Assembly (NCBI GenBank): GCA_937967615.1 | Contig: CALCMJ010000092.1 | Location: 1-36,103 of the forward strand | Length of the DNA stretch: 36,103 nucleotides | Direction: 5' to 3' | DNA from: an uncultured Saprospiraceae bacterium | GTDB lineage: Bacteria > Bacteroidota > Bacteroidia > Chitinophagales > Saprospiraceae | Shown here: positions 1 to 8,488 of the stretch, piece after piece | Layout: the number at the start of each line of letters is the position of its first letter | Numbering within the stretch: position 1 is the first letter of the stretch | Made by a program: the position numbers and the translations under genes | Notes under the pieces: model-generated | What the model saw: the letters and a program-made list of their open reading frames with translations, nothing else | What the model was told of the DNA's origin: nothing | The model's database searches: none

Positions 1-683
1 ATTTAAAAGCCGCAACAACCATTAAAGCTCAATTTCCAAATACCTGTTTAATCAGCGATGTGGCTATGGATCCTTACAGTTCTGATGGCCATGATGGATT
101 AGTAGTCAATGGAGAAATTGTAAATGATGCAAGTATTCCAATATTATGTAAAATGGCAGTTGCTCAAGCTAAAGCAGGATTTGATTTAATTGGGCCTTCT
201 GATATGATGGACGGAAGAGTTCAAAGTATAAGAGAAGCATTGGATAGTTCTGGATTTGAAGAAGTAGGTATCATGTCTTACACTGCAAAATATGCCAGTG
301 CCTTTTATGGCCCTTTTCGAGATGCGCTAGATTCTGCTCCGAAGGAAGGGGATAAAAAGACTTATCAAATGGATCCTGCGAACAAAAGAGAGGCCTTGAT
401 TGAAGCCGCTTTGGATACTGCAGAAGGTGCTGATTTTTTAATGGTTAAACCCGCACTCAATTACCTTGATGTCATTCACCTGCTCCGAGAAAATTCAGAT
501 TTACCAATTGCTGCTTATCATGTAAGTGGAGAATGTGCCATGTTATATGCAGCATGTAAAAACGGCTGGTTGGAATTTGATAAGGCTATGCCGGAGACTT
601 TACTGAGTATACGTAGAGCAGGTGCTACAGCAATCATCAGTTATTTTGCTAAGGACTATGCGAATCTTAGGAAAAAGGACTAG
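1..683 (+). CDS. hemB: Delta-aminolevulinic acid dehydratase (porphobilinogen synthase), C-terminal part
   Basis: HemB condenses two 5-aminolevulinate molecules into porphobilinogen, the second common step of tetrapyrrole synthesis in the cytoplasm. The gene runs in from the left edge (frame starts at base 3), so the N-terminal third is missing. Visible family blocks are the metal-site loop DVAMDPYSSDGHDG, PSDMMDGR, the first active-site lysine in YTAKYASAFYGPFRDA, and the Schiff-base lysine in MVKPALNYLD followed by YHVSGECAM. The metal-site loop carries Asp where zinc-type enzymes carry Cys, so this is the magnesium-type (plant/rhizobial-like) HemB. The usual Tyr of VSGEYAM is Cys here. A GTG at position 60 lies inside the domain and is not the start. 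The next gene follows after 71 bp on the same strand. Identification is secure; the metal type is inferred from the motif. Confidence 0.96.
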   Translation, partial: LKAATTIKAQFPNTCLISDVAMDPYSSDGHDGLVVNGEIVNDASIPILCKMAVAQAKAGFDLIGPSDMMDGRVQSIREALDSSGFEEVGIMSYTAKYASAFYGPFRDALDSAPKEGDKKTYQMDPANKREALIEAALDTAEGADFLMVKPALNYLDVIHLLRENSDLPIAAYHVSGECAMLYAACKNGWLEFDKAMPETLLSIRRAGATAIISYFAKDYANLRKKD

Positions 684-754
684 AGCGAAGGGGCATTAAA
701 TCAATTCATAGTTTTCATTCATTATTTCTTTTCTCATTGCTTATATTTACTAAC

Positions 755-2212
755 ATGAGAAATATCATTATATCCTTCGTAGTCGTATTTTTTGCCAGCG
801 CGCTTCTTACAGCGCAGAGTGGAAGCGATGTCAACAATTTGATTAAAGCAATGCTTGCAGAAACTCCTTTAGAGGAAGACCTTCAGGAACTTTGCGATGA
901 AATAGGTGGACGGGTTACAGGTTCTGCATCAAATGAAGCGTCTGTTGAATGGGGATTTAGAAAATTTGAGGAGGCAGGTGTTAAGGTGTGGAAACAAGCT
1001 TTTGAGATGCCAGTGCTTTGGTTGCCTGAAGCGTGCAAAGGAAAAGTATCTGGGGGATTAGATTTTGAACCTTTACTTGTTGCAAAGTACCAAACAGCAC
1101 CCGGAGCATACAAAGGGACTTTTGTTGATATAGGTTTTGGAACAGAAGAAGATTTTCAAAATAATCAAGCTAAAGTCAAGAGCAATTTTGTTTTAGTAGA
1201 AACAGATATATGTTTTGATATCAATGGCCTTTTTGCAGAATATACCCAAGCGGCAAAAGTGGAAATGTTAGCTGAAAAATATGAGGCTAAAGGAATCGTC
1301 TTTATGTCCACTAGGCCCAATGGCTTATTGTACAGATTTATCACTTCAAAAGGTGTTGAAGTTCCTATGCCGCAATTTGTAATGGCTCGTGAGGACGCCA
1401 AGCGATGTTTAAGAACTCTCAGGAAAGGCCAGGATTTAGAATTTGTCGTAAAACTACGTGCGCGTGTAGGTCAAGAATTTACTTCGCATAATGTCATTGC
1501 AGAGATTACTGGGAGTGAATTTCCTGAAGAAGTCTTGGTCATAGGAGCGCACTTGGATTCTTGGGCATTAGGAACTGGTGCAAATGATAATGGATGTAAT
1601 GTGAGTATGATGATTGATATTGCAAGACAAATGAAAAAATCTGGTATTGTGCCTAAGCGTACAATACGTTTTGCATTATGGAATGGTGAGGAGCAGGGGT
1701 ATTTTGGTTCGCTTGCATATACTAAAGAATATGAAAAATCGCTGGATAAACACAAACTCGCATTGTCTGTAGATATTGGGAGTGGTCCCATCATTGGGTT
1801 TTTTACAAACGGCAGGGATGAATTAATTCCTATACTTGATGAACTCCTTAGTCCAGTGGATACTTTAAGTAATTATTTAAATATCAACAATCCAATCATT
1901 GGTACAGATAACTTTGATTTTATGCTTCAGGGAGTACCAAATCTTGTAGCCAATCATAAGCCTGCTATGTATGGTCCAAATTATCACGCCGCATCAGATA
2001 CCTATGATAAGGTAGATTTAGTGTCATTAAAAAAGAATACTGCAATTGTCGCTGCAATGGTTTTGGGATTTGCAAATGGAGATTATAATTTACCTAGACA
2101 TGACAGAGCAGGGGTGCAAAATATGATAGACAAACATAAAATTGAATTTTCAATGCGCATGTTTAATGTTTGGGATTCTTGGGTAGACAAATCTAGAGGA
2201 ATTACTAATTAG
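755..2212 (+). CDS. Secreted M28-family zinc aminopeptidase-like protein
   Basis: Probable exported metallopeptidase of family M28, which removes N-terminal residues from peptides with two zinc ions. I start it at the ATG at 755 because MRNIIISFVVVFFASALLTAQ is a clean signal peptide; an in-frame TTG at 737 would put six poorly fitting residues in front. The 485-residue product has a PA-like insert region around residues 110-235 and a C-terminal M28 domain. Candidate metal ligands are His266 and Asp278 (in AHLDSWALGTGANDNG), Glu312/Glu313 (WNGEEQG), Asp340 and His411 (NYHAASDT). The ligand set is complete, so it is probably active. It is followed after 12 bp by an exported amidase, suggesting co-transcription and a shared role in peptide or amide scavenging. 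Substrate cannot be read from sequence. Confidence 0.9.
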   Translation: MRNIIISFVVVFFASALLTAQSGSDVNNLIKAMLAETPLEEDLQELCDEIGGRVTGSASNEASVEWGFRKFEEAGVKVWKQAFEMPVLWLPEACKGKVSGGLDFEPLLVAKYQTAPGAYKGTFVDIGFGTEEDFQNNQAKVKSNFVLVETDICFDINGLFAEYTQAAKVEMLAEKYEAKGIVFMSTRPNGLLYRFITSKGVEVPMPQFVMAREDAKRCLRTLRKGQDLEFVVKLRARVGQEFTSHNVIAEITGSEFPEEVLVIGAHLDSWALGTGANDNGCNVSMMIDIARQMKKSGIVPKRTIRFALWNGEEQGYFGSLAYTKEYEKSLDKHKLALSVDIGSGPIIGFFTNGRDELIPILDELLSPVDTLSNYLNINNPIIGTDNFDFMLQGVPNLVANHKPAMYGPNYHAASDTYDKVDLVSLKKNTAIVAAMVLGFANGDYNLPRHDRAGVQNMIDKHKIEFSMRMFNVWDSWVDKSRGITN

Positions 2213-2224
2213 TAAAATTATAGA

Positions 2225-3823
2225 ATGAAACATATCAAAAACTTAAGTCTTCTATTCATTGCAATTAGTTATTTGCAATTCATCTCTTGTAAGATTGAAT
2301 CAAAGACAAAAACAAATGCAGCAGCTGTTGAAAACGTGTCTATTGAGGGAATTGATCTAGAGGAGGTCAGTATTATGGAACTCCAAAAAAGTTATGCTTC
2401 AGGGGAACTGAATACGCAGCAAGTTGTCGCATATTATTTGGACAGAATAGAAAAAATAGATAAGACTGGGCCTACATTGAATTCAATAATTTACGTAAAC
2501 CCCTATGCGATGTCAGAAGCTCTTGCCATTGACAATGCAAGAAAAGCGGGTGAAGATAAGGGTCTAATGTATGGAGTTCCTGTAATATTAAAAGATAATA
2601 TCAATACGGGAAACATGCCTACCACTGCTGGATCATTGGCATTAGAGGGATCAATTCCGTTAGAGGATAGTCCCGTAGTAAAAAACTTAAAAGATGCTGG
2701 AGCTATAATCTTAGGGAAGGCAAATTTAAGTGAATGGGCAAATTTCAGAGGGCAGAAGTCTTCCAGTGGTTGGAGTGGCTTGGGTGGTCTAAGTAAAAAC
2801 CCTTATGTTTTGAAAAAGAACACCTGTGGTTCTAGCGCAGGATCTGCAGTAGCAGTGGCTGCTAATTTGTGTATGGTTGCCATTGGAACAGAAACAAATG
2901 GTTCTATTGTTTGTCCATCGCAGACAAATGGCTTAGTGGGTATTAAGCCGTCATTGAGCATTGTTCCTACAGAGGGAGTTATTCCCATTTCTAAAACACA
3001 AGATGTAGTGGGACCTATGGCAAGGACGGTGATGGACGCAGCAATTTGTCTGAATGCAATGGTCGAAAAAAATAACGTTGGAACAAAGGGCGCAGGAACT
3101 TTTCCAGTAAGTTATAGAGATTATACACAGTTTTTAAATAAGAATAGCTTTAGCGATAAACGTATAGGTCTTTGGAAGGGGTCAATGGAATTTGATGCAG
3201 ATGTGGATGCACTAGTGCATAAGGCAGTTGAAGACATGAAGGCCGCTGGCGCCACTATTATTGAATTGGATAAAATCACAGAAGACATTGGAGATGCATC
3301 TTTTCAAGTTATGTTGTACGAATACAAGGAAGGATTGAATGCATACTTTCAATCCTTAGGTCCAGAGGCTAAAATAAAATCTTTAGAAGATCTGATAGAG
3401 TTTAATAAAACTAATCCTGAGGAGCTAAAATACTTTGGACAAGAATATCTTGAGATGGCGCAAGAAAAAGGTGATACTAAGTCTGATGAGTATCGTCAAG
3501 CGATGATAAAAATGATCCAGGGGGTACGGAAAAATGGAATTGATAAAGTGATGAACGAACATAATTTACATGCCATCGTTGCTCCTACTGGAAGCCCAGC
3601 CTGGGACACGGATTTGGAAAATGGGGATACGTTTAAAGGGGGAAGTTCATCTCCTGCGGCCCAAGCGGGTTATCCTAATATAACAGTGCCAGTAGGATTT
3701 GTAGGGGAGTTACCTGTAGGGATATCTTTTTTTGGAAGAGCATATAGCGAACCGCTCTTGTTAGAGATAGCATATAATTATGAGCAAATCACAAAACACA
3801 GGAAGAAGCCAAAATATTTATAG
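2225..3823 (+). CDS. Amidase-signature family lipoprotein (GatA-like amidase)
   Basis: A 532-residue amidase-signature hydrolase that cleaves amide bonds with a Ser-cisSer-Lys triad. The N terminus MKHIKNLSLLFIAISYLQFISC is a lipoprotein signal with lipidated Cys22, placing it in an envelope membrane instead of in tRNA amidation with GatB/C. The triad is visible: Lys123 in VILKDNI, cis-Ser203 in CGSSAGS, and nucleophile Ser227 in GTETNGSI. The C-terminal block (APTGSPAW, PAAQAGYPNITVPVG) also matches the family. Length is typical for secreted amidases. It lies 12 bp after the M28 peptidase gene and is convergent with the truncated-haemoglobin gene 21 bp away. The usual GTDTGGS nucleophile motif reads GTETNGS, a mild variation. 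Substrate unknown. Confidence 0.92.
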   Translation: MKHIKNLSLLFIAISYLQFISCKIESKTKTNAAAVENVSIEGIDLEEVSIMELQKSYASGELNTQQVVAYYLDRIEKIDKTGPTLNSIIYVNPYAMSEALAIDNARKAGEDKGLMYGVPVILKDNINTGNMPTTAGSLALEGSIPLEDSPVVKNLKDAGAIILGKANLSEWANFRGQKSSSGWSGLGGLSKNPYVLKKNTCGSSAGSAVAVAANLCMVAIGTETNGSIVCPSQTNGLVGIKPSLSIVPTEGVIPISKTQDVVGPMARTVMDAAICLNAMVEKNNVGTKGAGTFPVSYRDYTQFLNKNSFSDKRIGLWKGSMEFDADVDALVHKAVEDMKAAGATIIELDKITEDIGDASFQVMLYEYKEGLNAYFQSLGPEAKIKSLEDLIEFNKTNPEELKYFGQEYLEMAQEKGDTKSDEYRQAMIKMIQGVRKNGIDKVMNEHNLHAIVAPTGSPAWDTDLENGDTFKGGSSSPAAQAGYPNITVPVGFVGELPVGISFFGRAYSEPLLLEIAYNYEQITKHRKKPKYL

Positions 3824-3844
3824 TCAAAAGTATATGCTTTATTC

Positions 3845-4249
3845 TTATTGAATAAATCCTTTTTCATCGCTCTGTTTTATTTTGAAGAGCATAAGTTCTT
3901 TCATGACATGGGCGCGCTTTTTTGCTTCCTCTGCAATTTCACCCTCAAATGAATTATCAATAGCTGAGTTCCATAGTTCAACCCATCTATTAAAATGACT
4001 TTCTTTTAAAGGCACTTTTTTATTGAGTTTGATGTGCGCTAGCATGACATTCCCTTTATAGGAGGATGTACCAAGTAAGACTGATTGCCAAAAACTATAC
4101 ATGACGGGGAGGTGATCTTCAAATGAAAGATCCATATGTTTATTGAAAATATCTGCTATTAAATCGTCGTCCTTAATAGTATCATAGAAATTGTCTACAA
4201 GAAATACTATGTCTTTTTTAGTTTGTATGTCGCCTTTAGTCTTATTCAT
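3845..4249 (-). CDS. Group III truncated haemoglobin
   Basis: A 134-residue haem-binding globin of the truncated 2/2 fold. The pattern FYDTIKDDDLIADIF, then HLPVMYSFW, Y-KGNVMLAH and HFNRWVELW is that of group III (trHbP) bacterial globins; the His of AHIKL or HFNRW supplies the proximal haem ligand. Group III members are thought to act in oxygen or NO chemistry, but no specific reaction can be assigned. It starts 11 bp after the tspO stop and is the last gene of a minus-strand run beginning at 7620. Two haem/porphyrin-linked proteins side by side, with hemB about 3 kb away, suggest a link to porphyrin handling. This is contextual inference only. Confidence 0.88.
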   Translation of the reverse strand: MNKTKGDIQTKKDIVFLVDNFYDTIKDDDLIADIFNKHMDLSFEDHLPVMYSFWQSVLLGTSSYKGNVMLAHIKLNKKVPLKESHFNRWVELWNSAIDNSFEGEIAEEAKKRAHVMKELMLFKIKQSDEKGFIQ

Positions 4250-4260
4250 TTAAGATGCTA

Positions 4261-4734
4261 TTAGTTCAGCATAACGATTGCTCCATTTAATGCTGTTGCG
4301 AAACTGACCCACATAAGATACGGATACATCAAAAGTGCTGAAGTTTTGTCAACCTGTCTGAAGGCTCGTATTGTCATAAAAATCATTATCCAGAGAACGA
4401 TAATAATACCCAAAGCTAACATGGGTTGCTTAAGGGCAAAGAATACTGGCGTCCAAATAAGATTCATAATGAATTGCATAATAAAAAAACCTACACCTTT
4501 TTTGGCTAGTAGATTGTCTAAGCCAATTCCCTGCACCCTGCCAACAGCTACTCCCATGAGAATATACAGTAATGACCATACAGGGCCAAATATCCAATTA
4601 GGTGGACTGAAGAAGGGTTTGTTAAGGTCAGCATACCAATTTGTGATTGCATGGTTACTACTCATTCCAGAGGCAAAACCTAGCATAAGGCAGATAATTA
4701 CCCAGGTCAGTATTATTCGTGATTTTCTATCCAT
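4261..4734 (-). CDS. tspO: TspO/MBR-family membrane protein
   Basis: A 157-residue five-helix membrane protein of the TspO / peripheral benzodiazepine receptor family. Such proteins bind porphyrins and sterol-like ligands and affect tetrapyrrole degradation and stress responses. The diagnostic block WYADLNKPFFSPPNWIFGPVW (residues about 33-53) is followed by LLYILMGVAVG, and hydrophobic helices are spread along the whole chain. Start is ATG at 4734. The upstream Gfo/Idh gene ends 32 bp before it and the truncated haemoglobin begins 11 bp after it, so it probably belongs to one transcript. Pairing with a haem globin fits porphyrin handling or oxygen sensing, though no function is demonstrated. 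Confidence 0.93.
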   Translation of the reverse strand: MDRKSRIILTWVIICLMLGFASGMSSNHAITNWYADLNKPFFSPPNWIFGPVWSLLYILMGVAVGRVQGIGLDNLLAKKGVGFFIMQFIMNLIWTPVFFALKQPMLALGIIIVLWIMIFMTIRAFRQVDKTSALLMYPYLMWVSFATALNGAIVMLN

Positions 4735-4766
4735 CCTATAATGATTCTAGCTGAGAATTATATTAA

Positions 4767-5915
4767 TTATAACTGAATCCACTTTTTGTCACTCTTCCCA
4801 CTTTCAATTACTTTGTAAATAAATTTCATCCCTCTTACCCCATCTTGAATACTCGGGAAATCATTGTCTTCAGGTTTAGGGTTTTTTCCTTGGATGCGCG
4901 TTTGTATACACTTTGCTACATTTTTATAAATGTTTGCGAAGGCTTCTAAATATCCTTCAGGATGACCCGCAGGAATTCTTGTGGCCGCTTTTGAGGCATC
5001 AGATAACTCACCTACACCTGTTCGTAGTATTTGCATCGGTTTTTCAGTCATTCTTAAGATAAGATCATTTGGTTGCATTTGAGCCCATTCGATTCCGCCT
5101 AATTCTCCATAGACTTTGATGCGAAGATTGTTTTCTTCACCTGCAGAAATTTGACTTGCATATAAAATTCCTTTTGCCCCGTTATCAAAACGGAGAAGCA
5201 CATTGCCATCATCATCTAATAATCGTCCTTCTACAAGTGTGCTTATATCTGCGCATAACTCTGTAATTTTTAGACCTGTAATATATTCTGCAAGATTTTC
5301 TGCATGGGTTCCAATGTCACCCATTGCGCCAGCAATTCCAGATTTAGTGGGATCTGTTCTCCAAGATGCTTGCTTATTGTTTGTCGCTTCTACGAGAGTA
5401 GATAACCAGCCCTGTGGATACTCTACAACCACTTTTTTTATTACTCCTAGATCACCTTTGGATACAATAGACTTAGCCTCTTTAACCATGGGATACCCAG
5501 TGTAGTTATGCGTCAAGGCAAAAATAAGTCCTGTGTCCAATACCGTTTTCTCTAGATCTTCAGCTTCTACCATATCAAAACAGAGCGGCTTATCAGAGAC
5601 CACGTGGAAACCATTATCCAATGCCATTTTTGCGGGACCATAATGCATATGATTAGGAGTCACTATAGCGACAAAGTCCATGCGTTCGCTTGCAGGGAGT
5701 GCTTTCTCTTTTAAGATCATCTCTTCATAATTTGCATAGACACGGTTTTCATCTAAGAAGAGATCTTTACCAGACAGTTTTGATTTTTCTGGATCACTGC
5801 TGAAGGCACCACAGACGAGTTCTATTTGTCCATCTAAGGCAGCAGCCATTCTATGTACTCCGCCTATAAAAGCACCTCTGCCACCGCCAATCATTCCCAT
5901 TCTAATTTTTCTCAT
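4767..5915 (-). CDS. Gfo/Idh/MocA-family NAD(P)-dependent oxidoreductase
   Basis: A 382-residue dehydrogenase of the glucose-fructose oxidoreductase / inositol dehydrogenase family. It has an N-terminal Rossmann fold (MGMIGGGRGAFIGGVHR), the conserved DKPLCF lysine-proline motif after the VTPNHMHYGPA segment, and the C-terminal GDIGTHAEN block with the family's catalytic His. There is no signal peptide, so it is cytoplasmic, unlike the Tat-exported Bacteroidota relatives. Its ATG overlaps the last 14 bases of the upstream DUF885 gene, implying translational coupling. The substrate is probably a sugar, polyol or sugar derivative, but the family is too diverse to name one. Context (DUF885 upstream, TspO downstream) does not clarify it. 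Confidence 0.9.
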   Translation of the reverse strand: MRKIRMGMIGGGRGAFIGGVHRMAAALDGQIELVCGAFSSDPEKSKLSGKDLFLDENRVYANYEEMILKEKALPASERMDFVAIVTPNHMHYGPAKMALDNGFHVVSDKPLCFDMVEAEDLEKTVLDTGLIFALTHNYTGYPMVKEAKSIVSKGDLGVIKKVVVEYPQGWLSTLVEATNNKQASWRTDPTKSGIAGAMGDIGTHAENLAEYITGLKITELCADISTLVEGRLLDDDGNVLLRFDNGAKGILYASQISAGEENNLRIKVYGELGGIEWAQMQPNDLILRMTEKPMQILRTGVGELSDASKAATRIPAGHPEGYLEAFANIYKNVAKCIQTRIQGKNPKPEDNDFPSIQDGVRGMKFIYKVIESGKSDKKWIQL

Positions 5916-7620
5916 TCAATCCTTTTAATTTGACTGCAATATAGTTTTCTACAATGTTATCTAGGGTATTTAATGGAATACTTCCGTATGCTAAAACAAG
6001 ATCATGGAATTCTCTAATATCAAATGCATCTGACAATTTATTTTCAGCACGCTTTCTGAGTTCACGAATTTTGAGCTCTCCTATCTTATAAGAGACAGCT
6101 TGTCCTGGCCAACCAATGTATCTATCAATTTCCGTGTTTACCTCATGTAGAGAAAGAGCGGTGTTTGATGCCATAAAGTCTAAAGCTTTTTTTCTGTCCC
6201 ATCCCATGTAATGCATGCCTGGGTCCACAACGAGTCTGCAGGCTCTCCACATTTCATAAGAAAGTCTTCCAAAGTGTTCGTAAGGAGTGACGTAAATGCC
6301 TGCTTCGTTTCCAAGATATTCACAATAGAGTGCCCATCCTTCTCCAAATGCACTTAAGTATGTACTATTTCTGAGTGCAGGTACATTTTCTAATTCTTGT
6401 GCGAGAGATCCTTGTAAATGATGTCCCGGCACAGCTTCATGTAAAGTGAGTGCTGGAAGTAAATAGTTTTTTCTGCTAGGTAAATTGTATGTGTTTACCC
6501 AATATTGTCCTGCGCGGTGGTTTTCATAGGAGCCAGGAGAATATCTGCCTCCTGTATAATTTGCCTCAATACTTTTAGGTACAGGGTTTACGGTGAATGG
6601 ATTTCTTGGTAATTTCCCAAAATATTGTGGTAGGATCTCTTCTGCTTTTTTGGAAATCCATGCAGCATGTCTTAATAGTTCTTCTGCTGTTTTGGGGTAA
6701 AACTGAGGATCTGTGCGTAAGAACTTTAAGAAGTCAGCAAAGCTACCTTCAAATTCTAATTCCTTGATGATGCTTTCCATTTCTGCTCTTATTCTTGCAA
6801 CTTCTTTTTGACCCGTTTCAAAAACTTCTTCTGGACTCATATCTAGGGTAGTAAAATATCGTACGCGTTGCTCATAGAATTCTTTTCCGCCAACATTGTT
6901 TCGCACACCAATTTCTGTTCTGGTTCTAGGAATGTATTCATTCGTAAGGAACGTATTAAAATCTTTAATTGCAGGATAGACCTGCGATGTTAGAATTTTC
7001 AAGCATCGCTGAGAGAATTCTAAGTCTTGCTCTTTCATTGTTTTTAATGGGCCAAGAATAAATGAATTCTCAGGAGAGCTAGAAAGGTGTCCTTGAAATA
7101 AGCTAAGTGCTTTTTCTGCAATTATTTTAGGGACTGTAATATTCTTTTCAAGGCCTTCTTTGAGCAATGTCTGTTTACTTTGAATATAAGCAGGGAGTGA
7201 TTCTAATTTTTTGAAGTAATTTTCTTTTTTGGTTTCGCTAGAAAGTTGTTTGCCACTGAAATTATAGTAGATACCTGTAATGAAACCACCTTCAGAAGTC
7301 AATGGCATGTAGTGTGCACCATTTTGGTCAAGATATAATTTGTCTTCTAAGACTAGTTTAATAAAGTCGTAGTTGATCTGTTCTTCGGCTGTAAAATTAT
7401 CCCTATTCAGAGCGTTTAATTGCTTGACGAGATTTTGATGAAATTGTATATCTGCTTTTAAATTTGCCTGAGTATTTGGCCAGTCAGTTCGAAGGTCTAT
7501 AGATCTCTGTTTATTGAATTCTTCTTTTGCAGCGTAGATATCTTCAAGAGAGGAATATTCTTGGGCGAATAGGCCTGTGATGAAGAAAAATAAGAATATG
7601 GTAGAGTAAACATTTTGCAT
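5902..7620 (-). CDS. Exported DUF885-family metallopeptidase-like protein
   Basis: A roughly 570-residue protein of the DUF885 family, which resembles zinc carboxypeptidases and oligopeptidases. The metal motif HEAVPGHHLQ and the downstream Glu in FGEGWALYCEYLGNE are both present, so the active site looks complete. I prefer the ATG at 7620, because it gives the signal peptide MQNVYSTIFLFFFITGLFAQ; the in-frame ATG at 7641 adds only seven polar residues in front. It is the first gene of a minus-strand run and overlaps the Gfo/Idh start by 14 bases. It is divergent from the XRE gene across about 230 bp. The peptide substrate is unknown; it is one of three exported hydrolases in this end of the window. 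Confidence 0.88.
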   Translation of the reverse strand: MQNVYSTIFLFFFITGLFAQEYSSLEDIYAAKEEFNKQRSIDLRTDWPNTQANLKADIQFHQNLVKQLNALNRDNFTAEEQINYDFIKLVLEDKLYLDQNGAHYMPLTSEGGFITGIYYNFSGKQLSSETKKENYFKKLESLPAYIQSKQTLLKEGLEKNITVPKIIAEKALSLFQGHLSSSPENSFILGPLKTMKEQDLEFSQRCLKILTSQVYPAIKDFNTFLTNEYIPRTRTEIGVRNNVGGKEFYEQRVRYFTTLDMSPEEVFETGQKEVARIRAEMESIIKELEFEGSFADFLKFLRTDPQFYPKTAEELLRHAAWISKKAEEILPQYFGKLPRNPFTVNPVPKSIEANYTGGRYSPGSYENHRAGQYWVNTYNLPSRKNYLLPALTLHEAVPGHHLQGSLAQELENVPALRNSTYLSAFGEGWALYCEYLGNEAGIYVTPYEHFGRLSYEMWRACRLVVDPGMHYMGWDRKKALDFMASNTALSLHEVNTEIDRYIGWPGQAVSYKIGELKIRELRKRAENKLSDAFDIREFHDLVLAYGSIPLNTLDNIVENYIAVKLKGLNEKN

Positions 7621-7763
7621 AGTCAAGTGTTTAGAAATCATGTATTAAAATAGAAAAGAAATTGTCATTATGTGTAATGAAAGGGTTTAAAATATGTGGT
7701 ATCTTTTTGTTTTAGCTTGATAGTTATTTTGTAGCTGCTTAGAACATGATGATTTTTAATTAA

Positions 7764-7791
7764 ACTGTATATTATACACATATTATGCAGT
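7764..7791. promoter_or_regulatory. Imperfect 28-bp dyad, candidate XRE operator
   Basis: An imperfect inverted repeat begins ACTG and ends CAGT, with AT-rich inner arms; 10 of 14 positions pair. It lies 56 bp upstream of the XRE-family start at 7848 in the divergent intergenic region. Position and symmetry fit an autoregulatory operator, but AT-rich DNA gives chance dyads, so this is only a candidate. A second smaller palindrome (TCATTA, 4 nt, TAATGA) lies at 7665-7680. Confidence 0.3.
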
Positions 7792-7847
7792 TTTAGTATG
7801 CATGTGATTATTTCGATTGTTAAGCAACATTAAAAGACCAAACAAGA

Positions 7848-8393
7848 ATGTCAAATCTGAAAATAAATCGTGAAAAACTTAACTTGACTCAGGAAGAACT
7901 TTCTGATAAATCAGGTATTTCTGTAAGGACGATACAGCGTATTGAATCGGGGAATAAACCCAAAGGACATACACTTAAGGCACTTGCAAAAGCTTTGGAT
8001 ATAGATGAAAATGAATTAATAGAAAGTAGGGATACAGCACTTGAACTAAAATATAGTTTAGTTAAAATGATAAATCTTTCATCTTTACCTTTTGTTCTTA
8101 TTCCTTTAGCAAACATTGCAATTCCACTTATTATAATGTTTGCTAAAAAACAGTTTAACCCAATAGCCAAACAAATAATATCTATTCAAATCCTTTGGAC
8201 CATATTTTCACTAGTTGTCTTCTTTCTTGTCGCAATTTTCGTAGATGATTTATTTTTGGGGAATAAATTGGATTTAGCTTTAGTTTCTTTGTTTCCAACT
8301 ATTTTAATAAACATATTTATTATCCTTAGAAATGCTGCTGAAATTGACAAAACTCAAAAATTGCATTACAAATTGAATTTCAGTTTAATATAG
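7848..8393 (+). CDS. XRE-family HTH regulator with C-terminal membrane segments
   Basis: A 181-residue two-part protein. Residues 3-60 form a Cro/C1-type helix-turn-helix (INREKLNLTQEELSDKSGIS, then VRTIQRIESGNKPKGHTLKA). Residues about 75-165 contain three to four hydrophobic segments (SLPFVLIPLANIAIPLIIMF; IQILWTIFSLVVFFLVAIFV; LVSLFPTILINIFIILR). The HTH would therefore be tethered to the inner membrane, with no recognisable sensor domain. This arrangement (XRE plus a short DUF-like membrane tail) is common in Bacteroidota, but its signal is not known. Neighbours are a divergent DUF885 gene and a downstream serine hydrolase 95 bp away, which could be its target. No regulated gene can be assigned from sequence. 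Confidence 0.85.
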   Translation: MSNLKINREKLNLTQEELSDKSGISVRTIQRIESGNKPKGHTLKALAKALDIDENELIESRDTALELKYSLVKMINLSSLPFVLIPLANIAIPLIIMFAKKQFNPIAKQIISIQILWTIFSLVVFFLVAIFVDDLFLGNKLDLALVSLFPTILINIFIILRNAAEIDKTQKLHYKLNFSLI

Positions 8394-8488
8394 CTTTTTA
8401 TACCATTGGCAGGGCATTGTCAGGTTATTGGCGCCCAGGTTTTATGATAAAGATCGTCAATAGCCTCATCTTTGAATAAACAGTGTTA

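Noticed and set aside
60..683. GTG at 60 as start of hemB
   Set aside because: The frame is open to base 3 and upstream residues still match HemB; the gene is cut by the window edge.
737..757. TTG start for the M28 gene
   Set aside because: The ATG at 755 gives a standard signal peptide; the extra residues do not fit.
4346..4741. Long plus-strand open frame over tspO
   Set aside because: It is antisense to a clear TspO gene and lacks any signal or family likeness.
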